This document shows, one piece after another, positions 17,219 through 24,522 of a stretch of 51,248 bases of DNA. The first letter of the stretch is position 1. Every line of letters begins with the position of its first letter. The stretch is from Planctomycetota bacterium (GTDB lineage: Bacteria > Planctomycetota > Phycisphaerae > Sedimentisphaerales > Anaerohalosphaeraceae). The position numbers and the translations under genes are program-made. The stretch is from positions 1 through 51,248 of the forward strand of contig VRUI01000032.1 of NCBI GenBank assembly GCA_019456225.1, given 5' to 3'. A model generated the notes under the pieces. That model ran no database searches. It was not told where the DNA came from and worked only from the letters and a program-made list of their open reading frames with translations.

Positions 17219-17515
17219 TTACAAAAAAGAATTGAATAAAAAATTTATGAGAACGTGAAACGTTGAAGTATTCTTATAGTTTTTGTTATAGTAACTACAA
17301 TAGTAATAGTTATAGTAATATAATAGTATGTGTGGCCTACCCATGGACACTTTGAGGGGGGTAGATGGACACTGTAGATGGACACTTCTTTGTTTTTGGG
17401 CTATAATCTGATGGACACATTCATGGACACCACTATTTTGAGAGTGTTTGTGAACTGGATTACAAAGCTTGGAGATATACTCAGCTATGTCTTGTGTTGG
17501 TGCTTTTATAGTCAT
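17219..17515 (-). CDS. Small ORF of 98 codons overlapping the iteron-like array
   Basis: The frame starts at ATG 17515 with an excellent AAAGGAG site, so translation probably does begin here. The first 30 residues (MTIKAPTQDIAEYISKLCNP) look protein-like, but the rest runs through the GTGTCCAT repeats and then an A/T-rich repeat tract translated as a Tyr/Asn-rich string, which looks non-natural. It may be a leader peptide, a decayed gene, or a small gene truncated by growth of the repeat array. The next gene starts 14 bp beyond its stop. Confidence 0.35.
   Translation of the reverse strand: MTIKAPTQDIAEYISKLCNPVHKHSQNSGVHECVHQIIAQKQRSVHLQCPSTPLKVSMGRPHILLYYYNYYYCSYYNKNYKNTSTFHVLINFLFNSFL
17343..17430. 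repeat. Five direct repeats of ATGGACAC (iteron-like array)
   Basis: ATGGACAC occurs at 17343-17350, 17365-17372, 17378-17385, 17411-17418 and 17423-17430, all in the same orientation within 88 bp. It is flanked on the left (17270-17335) by an A/T-rich tract with repeated ATAGTAA/ATAGTTA units that could be a DNA unwinding element. The combination resembles an iteron origin next to a possible initiator gene. Confidence 0.55.
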
Positions 17516-17539
17516 ATTGTCTCGCTCCTTTAATAAGTA

Positions 17540-17619
17540 AGCCCATGGCAGTTCAGGCTACCATGGGCTCGGACAAGATTTTGACTACATCAAAATTTTT
17601 ATTTGTTACGATATATCGT
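17540..17619. promoter_or_regulatory. Hairpin and palindromic operator-like site upstream of the small ORF
   Basis: A perfect inverted repeat AGCCCATGG (17540-17548) / CCATGGGCT (17561-17569) with a 12-base loop lies just before the ribosome site of the frame starting at 17515; on the minus strand it would be an RNA hairpin in the leader. Further upstream, ACGATATATCGT (17608-17619) is a perfect 12-bp palindrome, a likely repressor half-site pair near the promoter of this replication-type region. Confidence 0.45.
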
Positions 17620-17744
17620 GTGTTACATATTATTGCTTTCTACTTCGATCTTGCCCAGGGTTAATAAAATCATACAGACCCTGAACCCTGCTTTTATTAC
17701 CATTCAATTATAATTCCTAATGACCTTTTTATTTTTTGGAAATA

Positions 17745-18125
17745 TTAATTCGACTCATCAATCGCGGACATATTCTCCAGCTCTTTTTCCTTCTGCTCTT
17801 GAGCATATATCTGAGCATCAATAAGCTCGTCATATTCTGACTGCTCTTTATTGCGGACCTCAGAATCCATGCTCAAATAGTAAATAAACTGCTTCTCTGT
17901 TTCCATCCTGATGCCGCAATGCTCGACAAGACTCCCACATGCCCCACAGGCAAAACTGTTCAAAGTCGCCAGGTAGTCATCCTCGTCAATAATAGACAGG
18001 CCATACTCCAGGCTGTTATCGTTTTTAATCGTCACCGGCATGACACACTTGACATACTTGCGATAGCTAAGTTTATGATCGCCGCACTTTTGACAAGTAA
18101 ATTGTAATTCTTTATTCTCTAACAT
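17745..18125 (-). CDS. Small zinc-ribbon protein
   Basis: A 126-residue protein starting at ATG 18125, where an ATAGGAGA ribosome site stands 6-7 bases upstream; the frame extends further but without a site. It holds two Cys pairs, CQKCG near residue 11 and CGACG near residue 60, that together can bind one zinc, separated by KLSYRKYVKCVMPVTIKND. The C-terminal third is acidic and helical (KEQSEYDELIDAQIYAQEQKEKELENM). Proteins of this layout occur on plasmids and phages. No activity is assigned; it could be a transcription or replication accessory protein of the element. Confidence 0.6.
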   Translation of the reverse strand: MLENKELQFTCQKCGDHKLSYRKYVKCVMPVTIKNDNSLEYGLSIIDEDDYLATLNSFACGACGSLVEHCGIRMETEKQFIYYLSMDSEVRNKEQSEYDELIDAQIYAQEQKEKELENMSAIDESN

Positions 18126-18370
18126 AAATATTCTCCTATAAAAATGGCTCAGCATCAGCCTGTCGAACGCCAATGCTAAACCCGTATCGAAATTAATCGA
18201 TAGTTTCATTATTTTCGACAGATAATTTCTTCTCCATTTTGTAGTGCGTCGTAGCTGATTCTAACAACATTGTTAAGTCAGCCATTTACTAATCGATATC
18301 CGGTCAAAAAAACTTTAGCGATAGAGCTATAATTCTGGGAATTTTGTAAAATATTTTTTTAGATACTGCT

Positions 18371-19657
18371 TTACCATTTCGGTGACACCGCAAAGAAAAC
18401 GGAATACTTTTCTCTCGTGCCATCTTTGTTAGTCTTGATGGGATAAGTAATCAACACAGGTTTCATCTGCTTGGGTTTGTCCTTAGGGATATCATCAAGT
18501 TTGGCCTGATCATCGAAATTGATAGTCATAATTCCATCTTTATATCCTCTGCGGGCTATATCTTCGATGTAATCGGAATTGCAGGCAAACCAGGGTTGGT
18601 AGGCTTTGTCCTTGGAAATATTGGCTATGACTCCGCCCAGTACAAAGTCTACCTTCCTCTTCAGCCGTTTCTTTGTATTAGTCCGAATATTAAAATGGCC
18701 ATGCAGTATATCTGCTGTTATTCTGGTATTGTGAATACGGTTGTCATGACCGGGACGAGTAGTATGTATGGCCTTTGCGACATCAATCCAGTCTTTACAA
18801 CGGGTAGATATCTTATATGCGTGGTCATAATTTAGTTTTGTATCCAAGTCAGGGTATTTTTTGAAATCTTCCGTGCCATATAATGCCATGATAATGTTGC
18901 TACTCTTCAAGACAATTTGCTCAGGTACACCTAAACTTGAATTCCACTCAGCAGTCCTTATCTGTATAGTTGAACTGTCAACAGTACTAAATGCCCGGAT
19001 CATGTTGCCTATGTTTTGTCTCGGGAAGAGTATTTTTGCATGTTCACCAGCTATTATTGACGGGCAATTGTTAATGTCAAAATTTACAAAGCGGCCACCG
19101 GAACCGGCAGAGAAACTCATCCTGTTCGTCCAGCACCCAAACAACGTACACATGTATGTAAACATTTTCTCCTCTTTAGCCATTGCCCATGCTACATTCT
19201 TCATGCCTCTAATAAAGCAGTCCCTGTCCACTGTAGCTTCATGAACAAACTTCCTGGGAAGTGGAGGGCATTCTATGTTTATATTGAGAGTAGTAAGCTC
19301 TGCAAATACCTCATGATCCGATTCAAGAAAAATCTTGAGTTGGTAATCATCTCCGAAAGCTGATAGAATGGCCGCTGGAGGTAAAGACTTCAAAGCTTTG
19401 ACCAATTCTTTTGCTTCAACAGTAATTACTCCACTCTCCTCACAAACATAATCCTCAGTATCGCGTACTTTAACGGTAACACTCGCCAAACCTCCGAAGG
19501 CCCTGATATTGAGGGTCGTTGATGACGCCTCAATAGTCAGCATCTTTGCATAGCAAAATGCCTCATTATTCTTGTCTTTGAGAACGTTCTTCAACGCAAT
19601 GTCGGCCGCAGGCGCCACTGCCTTTTTGAACTGCTCTGCATTGATTCTGAATTTCAT
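18371..19657 (-). CDS. DNA polymerase III beta-clamp-like protein (element-encoded)
   Basis: A 428-residue protein resembling the DnaN sliding clamp. The start MKFRINAEQFKKAVAPAADIAL is that of DnaN domain 1. In the middle, ILFPRQNIGNMIRAFSTVDSSTIQI...QIVLKSSNIIMALYGTEDFKKYPDL matches the domain 2 pattern (VPRKTLNELLKLL...FRFG...SRLIEGKFPDY). Domain 3 elements follow (YKISTRCKDWIDVAKAIHT; WFACNSDYIEDIARRG). It is about 60 residues longer than a normal clamp and has no neighbouring dnaA or recF, so it is not the host gene. A clamp carried by a plasmid-like element could recruit host polymerase to its own replication. A ribosome site AGGA precedes the start. Confidence 0.65.
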   Translation of the reverse strand: MKFRINAEQFKKAVAPAADIALKNVLKDKNNEAFCYAKMLTIEASSTTLNIRAFGGLASVTVKVRDTEDYVCEESGVITVEAKELVKALKSLPPAAILSAFGDDYQLKIFLESDHEVFAELTTLNINIECPPLPRKFVHEATVDRDCFIRGMKNVAWAMAKEEKMFTYMCTLFGCWTNRMSFSAGSGGRFVNFDINNCPSIIAGEHAKILFPRQNIGNMIRAFSTVDSSTIQIRTAEWNSSLGVPEQIVLKSSNIIMALYGTEDFKKYPDLDTKLNYDHAYKISTRCKDWIDVAKAIHTTRPGHDNRIHNTRITADILHGHFNIRTNTKKRLKRKVDFVLGGVIANISKDKAYQPWFACNSDYIEDIARRGYKDGIMTINFDDQAKLDDIPKDKPKQMKPVLITYPIKTNKDGTREKYSVFFAVSPKW

Positions 19658-19684
19658 AGTAATTTATCCTGACGATCTAGCTCT

Positions 19685-20680
19685 CTATGATGCCAACTGT
19701 GATGACTTGCCAAATTCACGGTCATCTTTTCGTGATGCCTCTGTCGTACTACCATTTATGTGGTCGGCCTGCAATATAATCAGCTCGTCATTGCTCGTAA
19801 TGACTTTACAATTATAGGCATTAACCTTCGCCCGGAAACTTCCTTTGGCTTCATCATAAGTCCTCTTGACCACCTGTATCTGGCCATCTTTCTTATGCAG
19901 AGTAATCCATATCGAACCATCCGGCACATTAGTGGCTGTAATCTCATTGATTATTTGATTAGGATCAACAGGAATACCATTATGACAATTGGTATTTTTC
20001 TTGCCCACATCAATATTGTCTTCGCATTCATCGAAAATGTCGCTACCATCGATTTCCAGTTCAATTGGTGCAGATGGGGCAGGTTTAGGTTTGGGTTTTC
20101 GCGGCGGCTTAGGCGTAAACAATCTCGAATAAGCTGCACTTATCGACAGTTCTCCCTTACGGCACAGCTTGATTATATCTGTCTTCCCTGAAGAAAGTAT
20201 TTTCTTAAAGTTGTACACATAACCAGTGCTGCAACCGACTTTTCTGGCGATAATAGCATTAACCTCTTTGCTATCGTCCGACTTATCTATAGTCACTGTA
20301 GACAAGTCTGTCCTAACGCCCTGAGCTTTTTTGGCATCCTCCTTCAGGAGCCAGTATTCCCCACAGTCGACTGCGGCCTCAAGTTTCTGCCACAACAGTA
20401 TTTCAGGCTGAGCAATGTAGTGCTCGACCGCCCATACCTGGGCTTCTTCCCATCCATCAAACTCAAGCTGGCGAACCGTATACTTGATATCGGGGTGAGT
20501 TTCAAGGGTCTTAAGGTACTGATATCCATAAATCAATATGCCCTGATCCTTCCATACGAACAACGGCTGATATATTTCACCATCTTGCAGAGCCAACACC
20601 TCAATAGCTTGTTGCTCCTTCCTGGTTACGTGAAATACGTCCTTATATTTCTTGTCAAACTTCAATTTTTCGATATCCAT
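19685..20680 (-). CDS. ParB-like DNA-binding protein with proline-rich linker
   Basis: A 331-residue protein starting at ATG 20680 (AAAGGTG site; an upstream TTG start would overlap that site). Residues about 15-90 follow the ParB/sulfiredoxin fold of plasmid proteins (EIYQPLFVWKDQGILIYGYQYLKTLETHPDIKYTVRQLEFDGWEEAQVWAVEH). Then come a helix-turn-helix region (NAIIARKVGCSTGYVYNFKKILSSG) and KLCRKGELSISAAYSRL, as in KorB/ParB relatives. A linker KPPRKPKPKPAPSAP separates a C-terminal domain of about 120 residues with acidic stretches. The normal G-x-H/R-R motif is replaced (IYGYQYLKTL), so CTPase activity is doubtful. It lies 27 bp upstream of the clamp-like gene and is likely co-transcribed. 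Confidence 0.65.
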   Translation of the reverse strand: MDIEKLKFDKKYKDVFHVTRKEQQAIEVLALQDGEIYQPLFVWKDQGILIYGYQYLKTLETHPDIKYTVRQLEFDGWEEAQVWAVEHYIAQPEILLWQKLEAAVDCGEYWLLKEDAKKAQGVRTDLSTVTIDKSDDSKEVNAIIARKVGCSTGYVYNFKKILSSGKTDIIKLCRKGELSISAAYSRLFTPKPPRKPKPKPAPSAPIELEIDGSDIFDECEDNIDVGKKNTNCHNGIPVDPNQIINEITATNVPDGSIWITLHKKDGQIQVVKRTYDEAKGSFRAKVNAYNCKVITSNDELIILQADHINGSTTEASRKDDREFGKSSQLAS

Positions 20681-21122
20681 ACTAACACCTTTCAACTATA
20701 ATAGCAATATACCGTCATATATAGCATATCGATTATCACTTTCCAAAAGTTGCAGGCAAATAAATCTTGTCGCGGCGAAAAACCTTCCTGTCGCCGGTGA
20801 CATTTTTTTGAACAGGCCAAAGTATTTTAGAAAAAAAAATATTTTTCTTGGAAACAACCGTTGGAAAGTGAAAGCCAATAATATAGCATAGGCAAAGTTA
20901 AAGTAATTTTTGCGAAATAATAGCAAAGTAGTCGTTGTAGAAATATATTGCCTGATTATTGTCAGGTAAGGCCGGTCAAGAGCTGGCAGATGTAGCAATG
21001 TTTATTGTAAGGCTACGTCTGCGAGCTCTTTTTTTATGGGGAGTTAGTCAGACACACCAAGCTGAGATGGTATCAGCAGCGTGCATACCTATTATTTGCA
21101 AGCAGACAAGAAAGGTGTGTTT
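20681..21122. other. Divergent control region with terminator-like stem-loop
   Basis: This gap separates the leftward ParB-like operon from the rightward ParB-methyltransferase gene. It contains a near-palindrome TGTCGCCGGTGACA followed by a T-run near 20790-20812, an A-run near 20830, and a strong terminator at 20978-21035. No protein gene is convincing. The terminator upstream of the rightward gene suggests either a short RNA or an attenuated leader. Confidence 0.45.
20978..21035 (+). terminator. Strong intrinsic terminator or attenuator upstream of the methyltransferase gene
   Basis: The arms at 20978-20996 and 21012-21030 pair at 17 of 19 positions (outer AAGAGCT/AGCTCTT, inner TAGC/GCTA) around a 15-base loop and are followed by seven T residues. 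It stands about 90 bp before the ATG at 21123 and reads in the same direction, so it would stop transcription arriving from the gap. Confidence 0.75.
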
Positions 21123-22445
21123 ATGAGTAAAAAACAGGAAAAGAAGGAAAAGGTTATTACAGTAGGGGAGGTCGACTTTAAGGTATTGTACGGTAACCTA
21201 CTACCGGCAGTCAAAACAGATGAATATGAACGGCTCAAGGACAGTATCAAGCAATTAGGCGTATTAGTGCCGGTGCTGACGGACGAGGACAGGGGCATTA
21301 TTGATGGAAGGCACCGTTTGCAGGCAACAGCAGAACTAAAGCTTAAGACACTGCCGTTTACCATCTTGCATGGTTTGGATGATCAGGCCAAGAAGCATTT
21401 GGCTATCAAGCTGAATGCTCAGCGCCGCCAGATGACCCAGGACCAGCGACTGGCAATGGCGACAGATCTTCGAAAAGACGGTCTGAGCTTACGGCAGATT
21501 GCTGATATCCTAAATGTCGCCCATGTAACTGTCAGCAGGATACTAGCTACTGTTACAAATGTTACAGTAGAATTTCCGGACAAAATCACAGGAAAAGACG
21601 GAAAACAACGATCTGCCAAAGTCATCAGTAAGCCAAAAACCCGTACGAACGCCAAGAGCGTCGGCGAAGCCAAACGAGTTTTTGACGTTTGCGATAAGAT
21701 TGACTCAACGGACCTGCCAAAAAGCACTATCGATGTCAAGCGAGTTGAAAAAATAGGTCGGCAGGTCGAAATCAACAAGAAACGGAGCTTGGAATATGAA
21801 GACCTGAAAGTCGGCAATGCTAAACTTATGGTTGGCGATTTTCTTGAGAGATGCTTAGAAATCCCGGATTCATCTGTTGACCTTTGCTTTACAGATCCCT
21901 TGTATGAGAAGGATGCACTGCCGGTATGGGGCGATCTTGCACAGATGTGTGCTAAAAAGCTCAAGCCCGGCGGAATTTTGATGGCATACTCCGGCGTTTT
22001 ATACTTGCCCCAGATCCATCAGATGTTGGGTGAGCATTTGACTTATATGTGGACGGCGGCGATTTATCACAGTGGACGATCAAAGCTTGTTCGTGCTGTC
22101 CAGATCCATCAGGCTTGGAAGCCTGTTCTTGTCTATTACAAACCACCACTGCGAAAGTACTGGCATCCATTCTACGATATGGTCACAGGCGGTCAGGAGA
22201 AAGACCACCATCATTATGAGCAGTCTGTCGCAGAGGCAGTACACTACATCAAGGCCATATGTCCGGCCAACGGCGTTCTGTTAGATCCGATGATGGGTTC
22301 GGCAACAACGATCGTTGCCGGTCTGCATGCTGACCTCGGCCTTACATGCATCGGCTGTGAGGTTGACAAAGCAGCGTATTCGACAGCAGAAGAACGAGTC
22401 AACAATACGATTGAACAACTGCAGAGCAAAAAGGAATCAGCATGA
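21123..22445 (+). CDS. ParB-domain DNA methyltransferase fusion
   Basis: A 440-residue protein starting at ATG 21123 (AAGAAAGGTG site). Residues 10-110 form a ParB-like domain with DGRHR at 61-65, followed by a helix-turn-helix (LSLRQIADILNVAHVTVSRIL, about 121-141). The C-terminal half is a DNA methyltransferase of the N4/N6 class: motif IV as TDPLY (257-261) in place of DPPY, target-recognition region about 290-350, and the SAM-binding segment VLLDPMMGSATTIVAGL near 395-411. Phages and plasmids carry such fusions; the ParB part may place methylation at chosen sites or confer protection. Motif IV departs from consensus, so activity needs testing. Confidence 0.82.
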   Translation: MSKKQEKKEKVITVGEVDFKVLYGNLLPAVKTDEYERLKDSIKQLGVLVPVLTDEDRGIIDGRHRLQATAELKLKTLPFTILHGLDDQAKKHLAIKLNAQRRQMTQDQRLAMATDLRKDGLSLRQIADILNVAHVTVSRILATVTNVTVEFPDKITGKDGKQRSAKVISKPKTRTNAKSVGEAKRVFDVCDKIDSTDLPKSTIDVKRVEKIGRQVEINKKRSLEYEDLKVGNAKLMVGDFLERCLEIPDSSVDLCFTDPLYEKDALPVWGDLAQMCAKKLKPGGILMAYSGVLYLPQIHQMLGEHLTYMWTAAIYHSGRSKLVRAVQIHQAWKPVLVYYKPPLRKYWHPFYDMVTGGQEKDHHHYEQSVAEAVHYIKAICPANGVLLDPMMGSATTIVAGLHADLGLTCIGCEVDKAAYSTAEERVNNTIEQLQSKKESA

Positions 22446-22499
22446 ACATTGGCAGCAATGATATAGCCGGTCAGCAGTAGGCTATTTGTGAAAAGAAGT

Positions 22500-22538
22500 A
22501 AATTTCTGGGGGGATAAATAATTGCCTCCCAGAAATTT
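22500..22538. repeat. Perfect 11-bp inverted repeat after the methyltransferase gene
   Basis: AAATTTCTGGG (22500-22510) and CCCAGAAATTT (22528-22538) form a stem with a 17-base loop. No U-run follows, so it is a weak terminator at best. Its right arm overlaps the left copy of the 16-bp inverted repeat that bounds the HTH-recombinase cassette, so it may be a protein-binding site. Confidence 0.55.
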
Positions 22539-22609
22539 GCAAAGTGATTACAGATTCTATAGCATAAGATTAGTAACTGTTTTTTTAGTTTTAAGGTTAA
22601 CCAGGAAAT

Positions 22610-23023
22610 ATGTATGAGAACAAAACCTATATCACCATGCAGGACGTAATGGAGCAGATGGACATCTCTGACAAGACCCTCCACAGGATGATCGAAGAGG
22701 GTGATCTACCCGATTTCACTTATGGTTCCAGGACATCCCGTAAAAAGGGCTGGCACTCCGCCGTCCTCGAAAAACATGCCATGGAAAGATATGAAAGATC
22801 AGCCAGCTACAAGAACGTCAGTAACGCCGGTAAGGTCGTCACTGAGGATGTGAGAGTAGTGCCTCTGGGTTGTAGTGATCGTGCTGTGGCCCATAAGGAT
22901 ACTGACTTTGATGATGGGCACTCCCCTAAGAAGAAGTTGAGTAGCAAAATAGTGCCTAAGGGCGTGAGGTCCTCCACCCGAAAGTCCCGCGTTTCGGCAG
23001 GCTTTTCCTATCCGCCTACCTAA
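22610..23023 (+). CDS. Helix-turn-helix protein (excisionase/AlpA-like N-terminus)
   Basis: A 137-residue protein. Residues 6-55 are an HTH_17/AlpA-type domain (YITMQDVMEQMDISDKTLHRMIEEGDLPDFTYG followed by RKKGWHSAVLEKHAMERYE), typical of recombination directionality factors and small regulators. From about residue 64 onward the gene runs antisense through the 3' end of integrase 2; that tail is basic, Ser-rich and without visible domain, so it may be read-through of non-selected sequence. Paired with the recombinase it may control excision or inversion of the cassette. Confidence 0.65.
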   Translation: MYENKTYITMQDVMEQMDISDKTLHRMIEEGDLPDFTYGSRTSRKKGWHSAVLEKHAMERYERSASYKNVSNAGKVVTEDVRVVPLGCSDRAVAHKDTDFDDGHSPKKKLSSKIVPKGVRSSTRKSRVSAGFSYPPT

Positions 23024-23824
23024 AATTTGACGATTCAGCGGCTCACCATCCGGTCCGAGGAACACAGCTTCAGCAGTTTTAATCTTACGACCTTCCCTGG
23101 TATTATCAAGCACTTCCAAAGCAGCACCGTTTAAACCAATTGTCCTTCTCTTCCTGCCCTTGCCTACGACAGTAATTGTCTTCTGCTTGAGATTACAGTT
23201 CTTCCATCTCAGACCGCATAGTTCACTGGCCCTAAGCCCGGTATTTGCAAGAAACACTACCCATGGATGGGCTACATCAGAGCAGCTCTCCAGAACAGCC
23301 TCATATTCTTCCTGATCAAGGAAATTTACTTCTGGTGGGTCTTCCTTTAACTTCTTGATTCCATCTGCCGGATTCTCAATGCCGTAATTCTCATGAATAT
23401 ACTTGCACAGGGACTTGATGGCACACATCGTATTATTGACGGTCTTGTTAACAAGGCCTCTGCTCATCTGAGAGTTGAGATATGAATTGATGCTGAATTT
23501 AGTCAGGTCGCTAATATAGACGACGCTGTCCGGCAGGAAAGCCATGAACCTATTAACTTCGGGAACATACAGTTTGGCTGTTCTCTCTGTATATCCCTGA
23601 CAAGAATCCACCCAATGACCTACTGCCTCATCCAGCAGTACCGGCTCAATAATCTCTGTACGTTTGAGCACCTGCTCCCGTTTCTCACAATGTTTTTTAA
23701 AGCTTAGGGCAACCTTCTTATCTTTGAAGGACTTACTTCCTTTGTCCACACTCCCATCTTGAAGAGTTACATGCCAGAACACTCTCCATCTCTTACCTGT
23801 CTTTTCCCATCCTATCGATGCCAT
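22799..23824 (-). CDS. Tyrosine recombinase / integrase 2 (XerC/D-like)
   Basis: A 341-residue recombinase with the full catalytic set: Arg198 (NTGLRASELCGLRW), a beta-hairpin Lys near 222 (VVGKGRKRRTI), His287 and Arg290 (HALRHYFATQLL), His313 (LMGHST) and nucleophile Tyr323 (QRHYSH). The N-terminal core-binding domain spans about 62-148. Its layout is closer to XerC/D and small transposon recombinases than integrase 1 is. The last 225 bases overlap the convergent HTH gene. It lies about 200 bp from the tRNA-Leu gene, a usual integration target, though the tRNA keeps its own terminator. Confidence 0.9.
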   Translation of the reverse strand: MASIGWEKTGKRWRVFWHVTLQDGSVDKGSKSFKDKKVALSFKKHCEKREQVLKRTEIIEPVLLDEAVGHWVDSCQGYTERTAKLYVPEVNRFMAFLPDSVVYISDLTKFSINSYLNSQMSRGLVNKTVNNTMCAIKSLCKYIHENYGIENPADGIKKLKEDPPEVNFLDQEEYEAVLESCSDVAHPWVVFLANTGLRASELCGLRWKNCNLKQKTITVVGKGRKRRTIGLNGAALEVLDNTREGRKIKTAEAVFLGPDGEPLNRQILGRRIGKACRNAGLSGGGPHALRHYFATQLLLRGVPIIKVSILMGHSTITTTQRHYSHILSDDLTGVTDVLVAG

Positions 23825-23974
23825 AACTTATTCTCAAAATATAAACCAGGGCGACCATGTCGCCAATGCACTTAGAGGATACCGCTGGACTAATCACTTT
23901 GCAAATATTTCTGAAAAAAAGAATATAGGATTAAAAGTGAGGCAATTTTTTCACCGGATTTGCGCCATAAGGGC

Positions 23975-24019
23975 ATAAAAAAAGGACTTACAAAACAGTG
24001 AAAACTGCTGTAAGTCCTT
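23975..24019 (-). terminator. Intrinsic terminator of the tRNA-Leu gene
   Basis: Reading leftward from the tRNA, GTAAGTCCTT/AAGGACTTAC (24010-24019 and 23982-23991) makes a perfect 10-bp stem with an inner CAGT/ACTG helix and tetraloop, followed by a run of T residues on the minus strand. It shows that the tRNA transcription unit is intact on this side. Confidence 0.85.
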
Positions 24020-24032
24020 ACTGGTAAAGGAT

Positions 24033-24116
24033 TGCGGGTGAAGGGAGTCGAACCCCCACTCTCCAAAGAGAACCAGGACCTAAACCTGGCGCGTCTGCCA
24101 ATTCCGCCACACCCGC
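24033..24116 (-). tRNA. tRNA-Leu (anticodon UAG)
   Basis: The minus strand reads an 84-base class II tRNA: acceptor GCGGGTG pairing with CACCCGC, D-arm with GGCAGACGC, anticodon arm CCAGG-TTTAGGT-CCTGG giving anticodon TAG, a long variable arm (TTCTCTTTGGAGAG), and T-arm GGGGGTTCGACTCCC. The discriminator base is A and CCA is not encoded. tRNA-Leu genes are frequent integration targets; the recombinase-bearing element lies on its 3' side. Confidence 0.95.
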
Positions 24117-24131
24117 GTTTTTCGTTGCCGA

Positions 24132-24410
24132 TTAGAAAAGTCCTTCTTCGGCTTTATCTTCAACTTTCGGTTCGGCAGTATCGTCATCCTCTGAGTCTTT
24201 GCGCTGGGTCGAAATCTTTTCGATCCTTTTTTCCGCCGCCTGCAGAATATCCCTGCAATGGTTGATCAGTTTCATGCCGCGTTCATATTGTTCAAGGCTG
24301 GCCTGAAGATCGGTTTCGCCGCTTTCGATATTATTTACGATCCCAGTCAGCGACTCGATCGCCTCTTCGAACTGAAGCTTATTTATATCGTTCTTTTTTT
24401 CCTTAGCCAT
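24132..24410 (-). CDS. xseB: Exodeoxyribonuclease VII small subunit
   Basis: A 92-residue XseB protein, the small helical subunit of exonuclease VII, which degrades single-stranded DNA in repair. The segment LQFEEAIESLTGIVNNIESGETDLQASLEQYERGMKLINHCRDILQAAEKRIEKI is diagnostic. A longer frame exists upstream, but the start MAKEKKND at 24410 fits the family and an AGG site lies 10 bases before it. The C-terminal tail is acidic and longer than usual (EDDDTAEPKVEDKAEEGLF). It lies downstream of xseA on the same strand. Confidence 0.92.
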   Translation of the reverse strand: MAKEKKNDINKLQFEEAIESLTGIVNNIESGETDLQASLEQYERGMKLINHCRDILQAAEKRIEKISTQRKDSEDDDTAEPKVEDKAEEGLF

Positions 24411-24522
24411 TGCTGATACTACCTGATAAATTCTGATTACCAATAAATAAGCCTCGCCGAAGGCGAAACCTCTAATTATAAATCATCGATTATAAATTAT
24501 AAATGTCAAGCTGACCAATCGG

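Larger units (their letters stand above)
22531..23912. mobile_element. HTH-recombinase cassette bounded by inverted repeats
   Basis: ATTTGCAAAGTGATTA at 22535-22550 is repeated perfectly in inverse at 23891-23906 (TAATCACTTTGCAAAT); the match continues outward for six more bases (TTTCTG) if a 2-base insertion is allowed. The 1.34 kb between holds exactly one HTH gene and one tyrosine recombinase gene facing each other. This could be an invertible segment, a small insertion unit, or a pair of recombinase binding sites. Confidence 0.5.
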
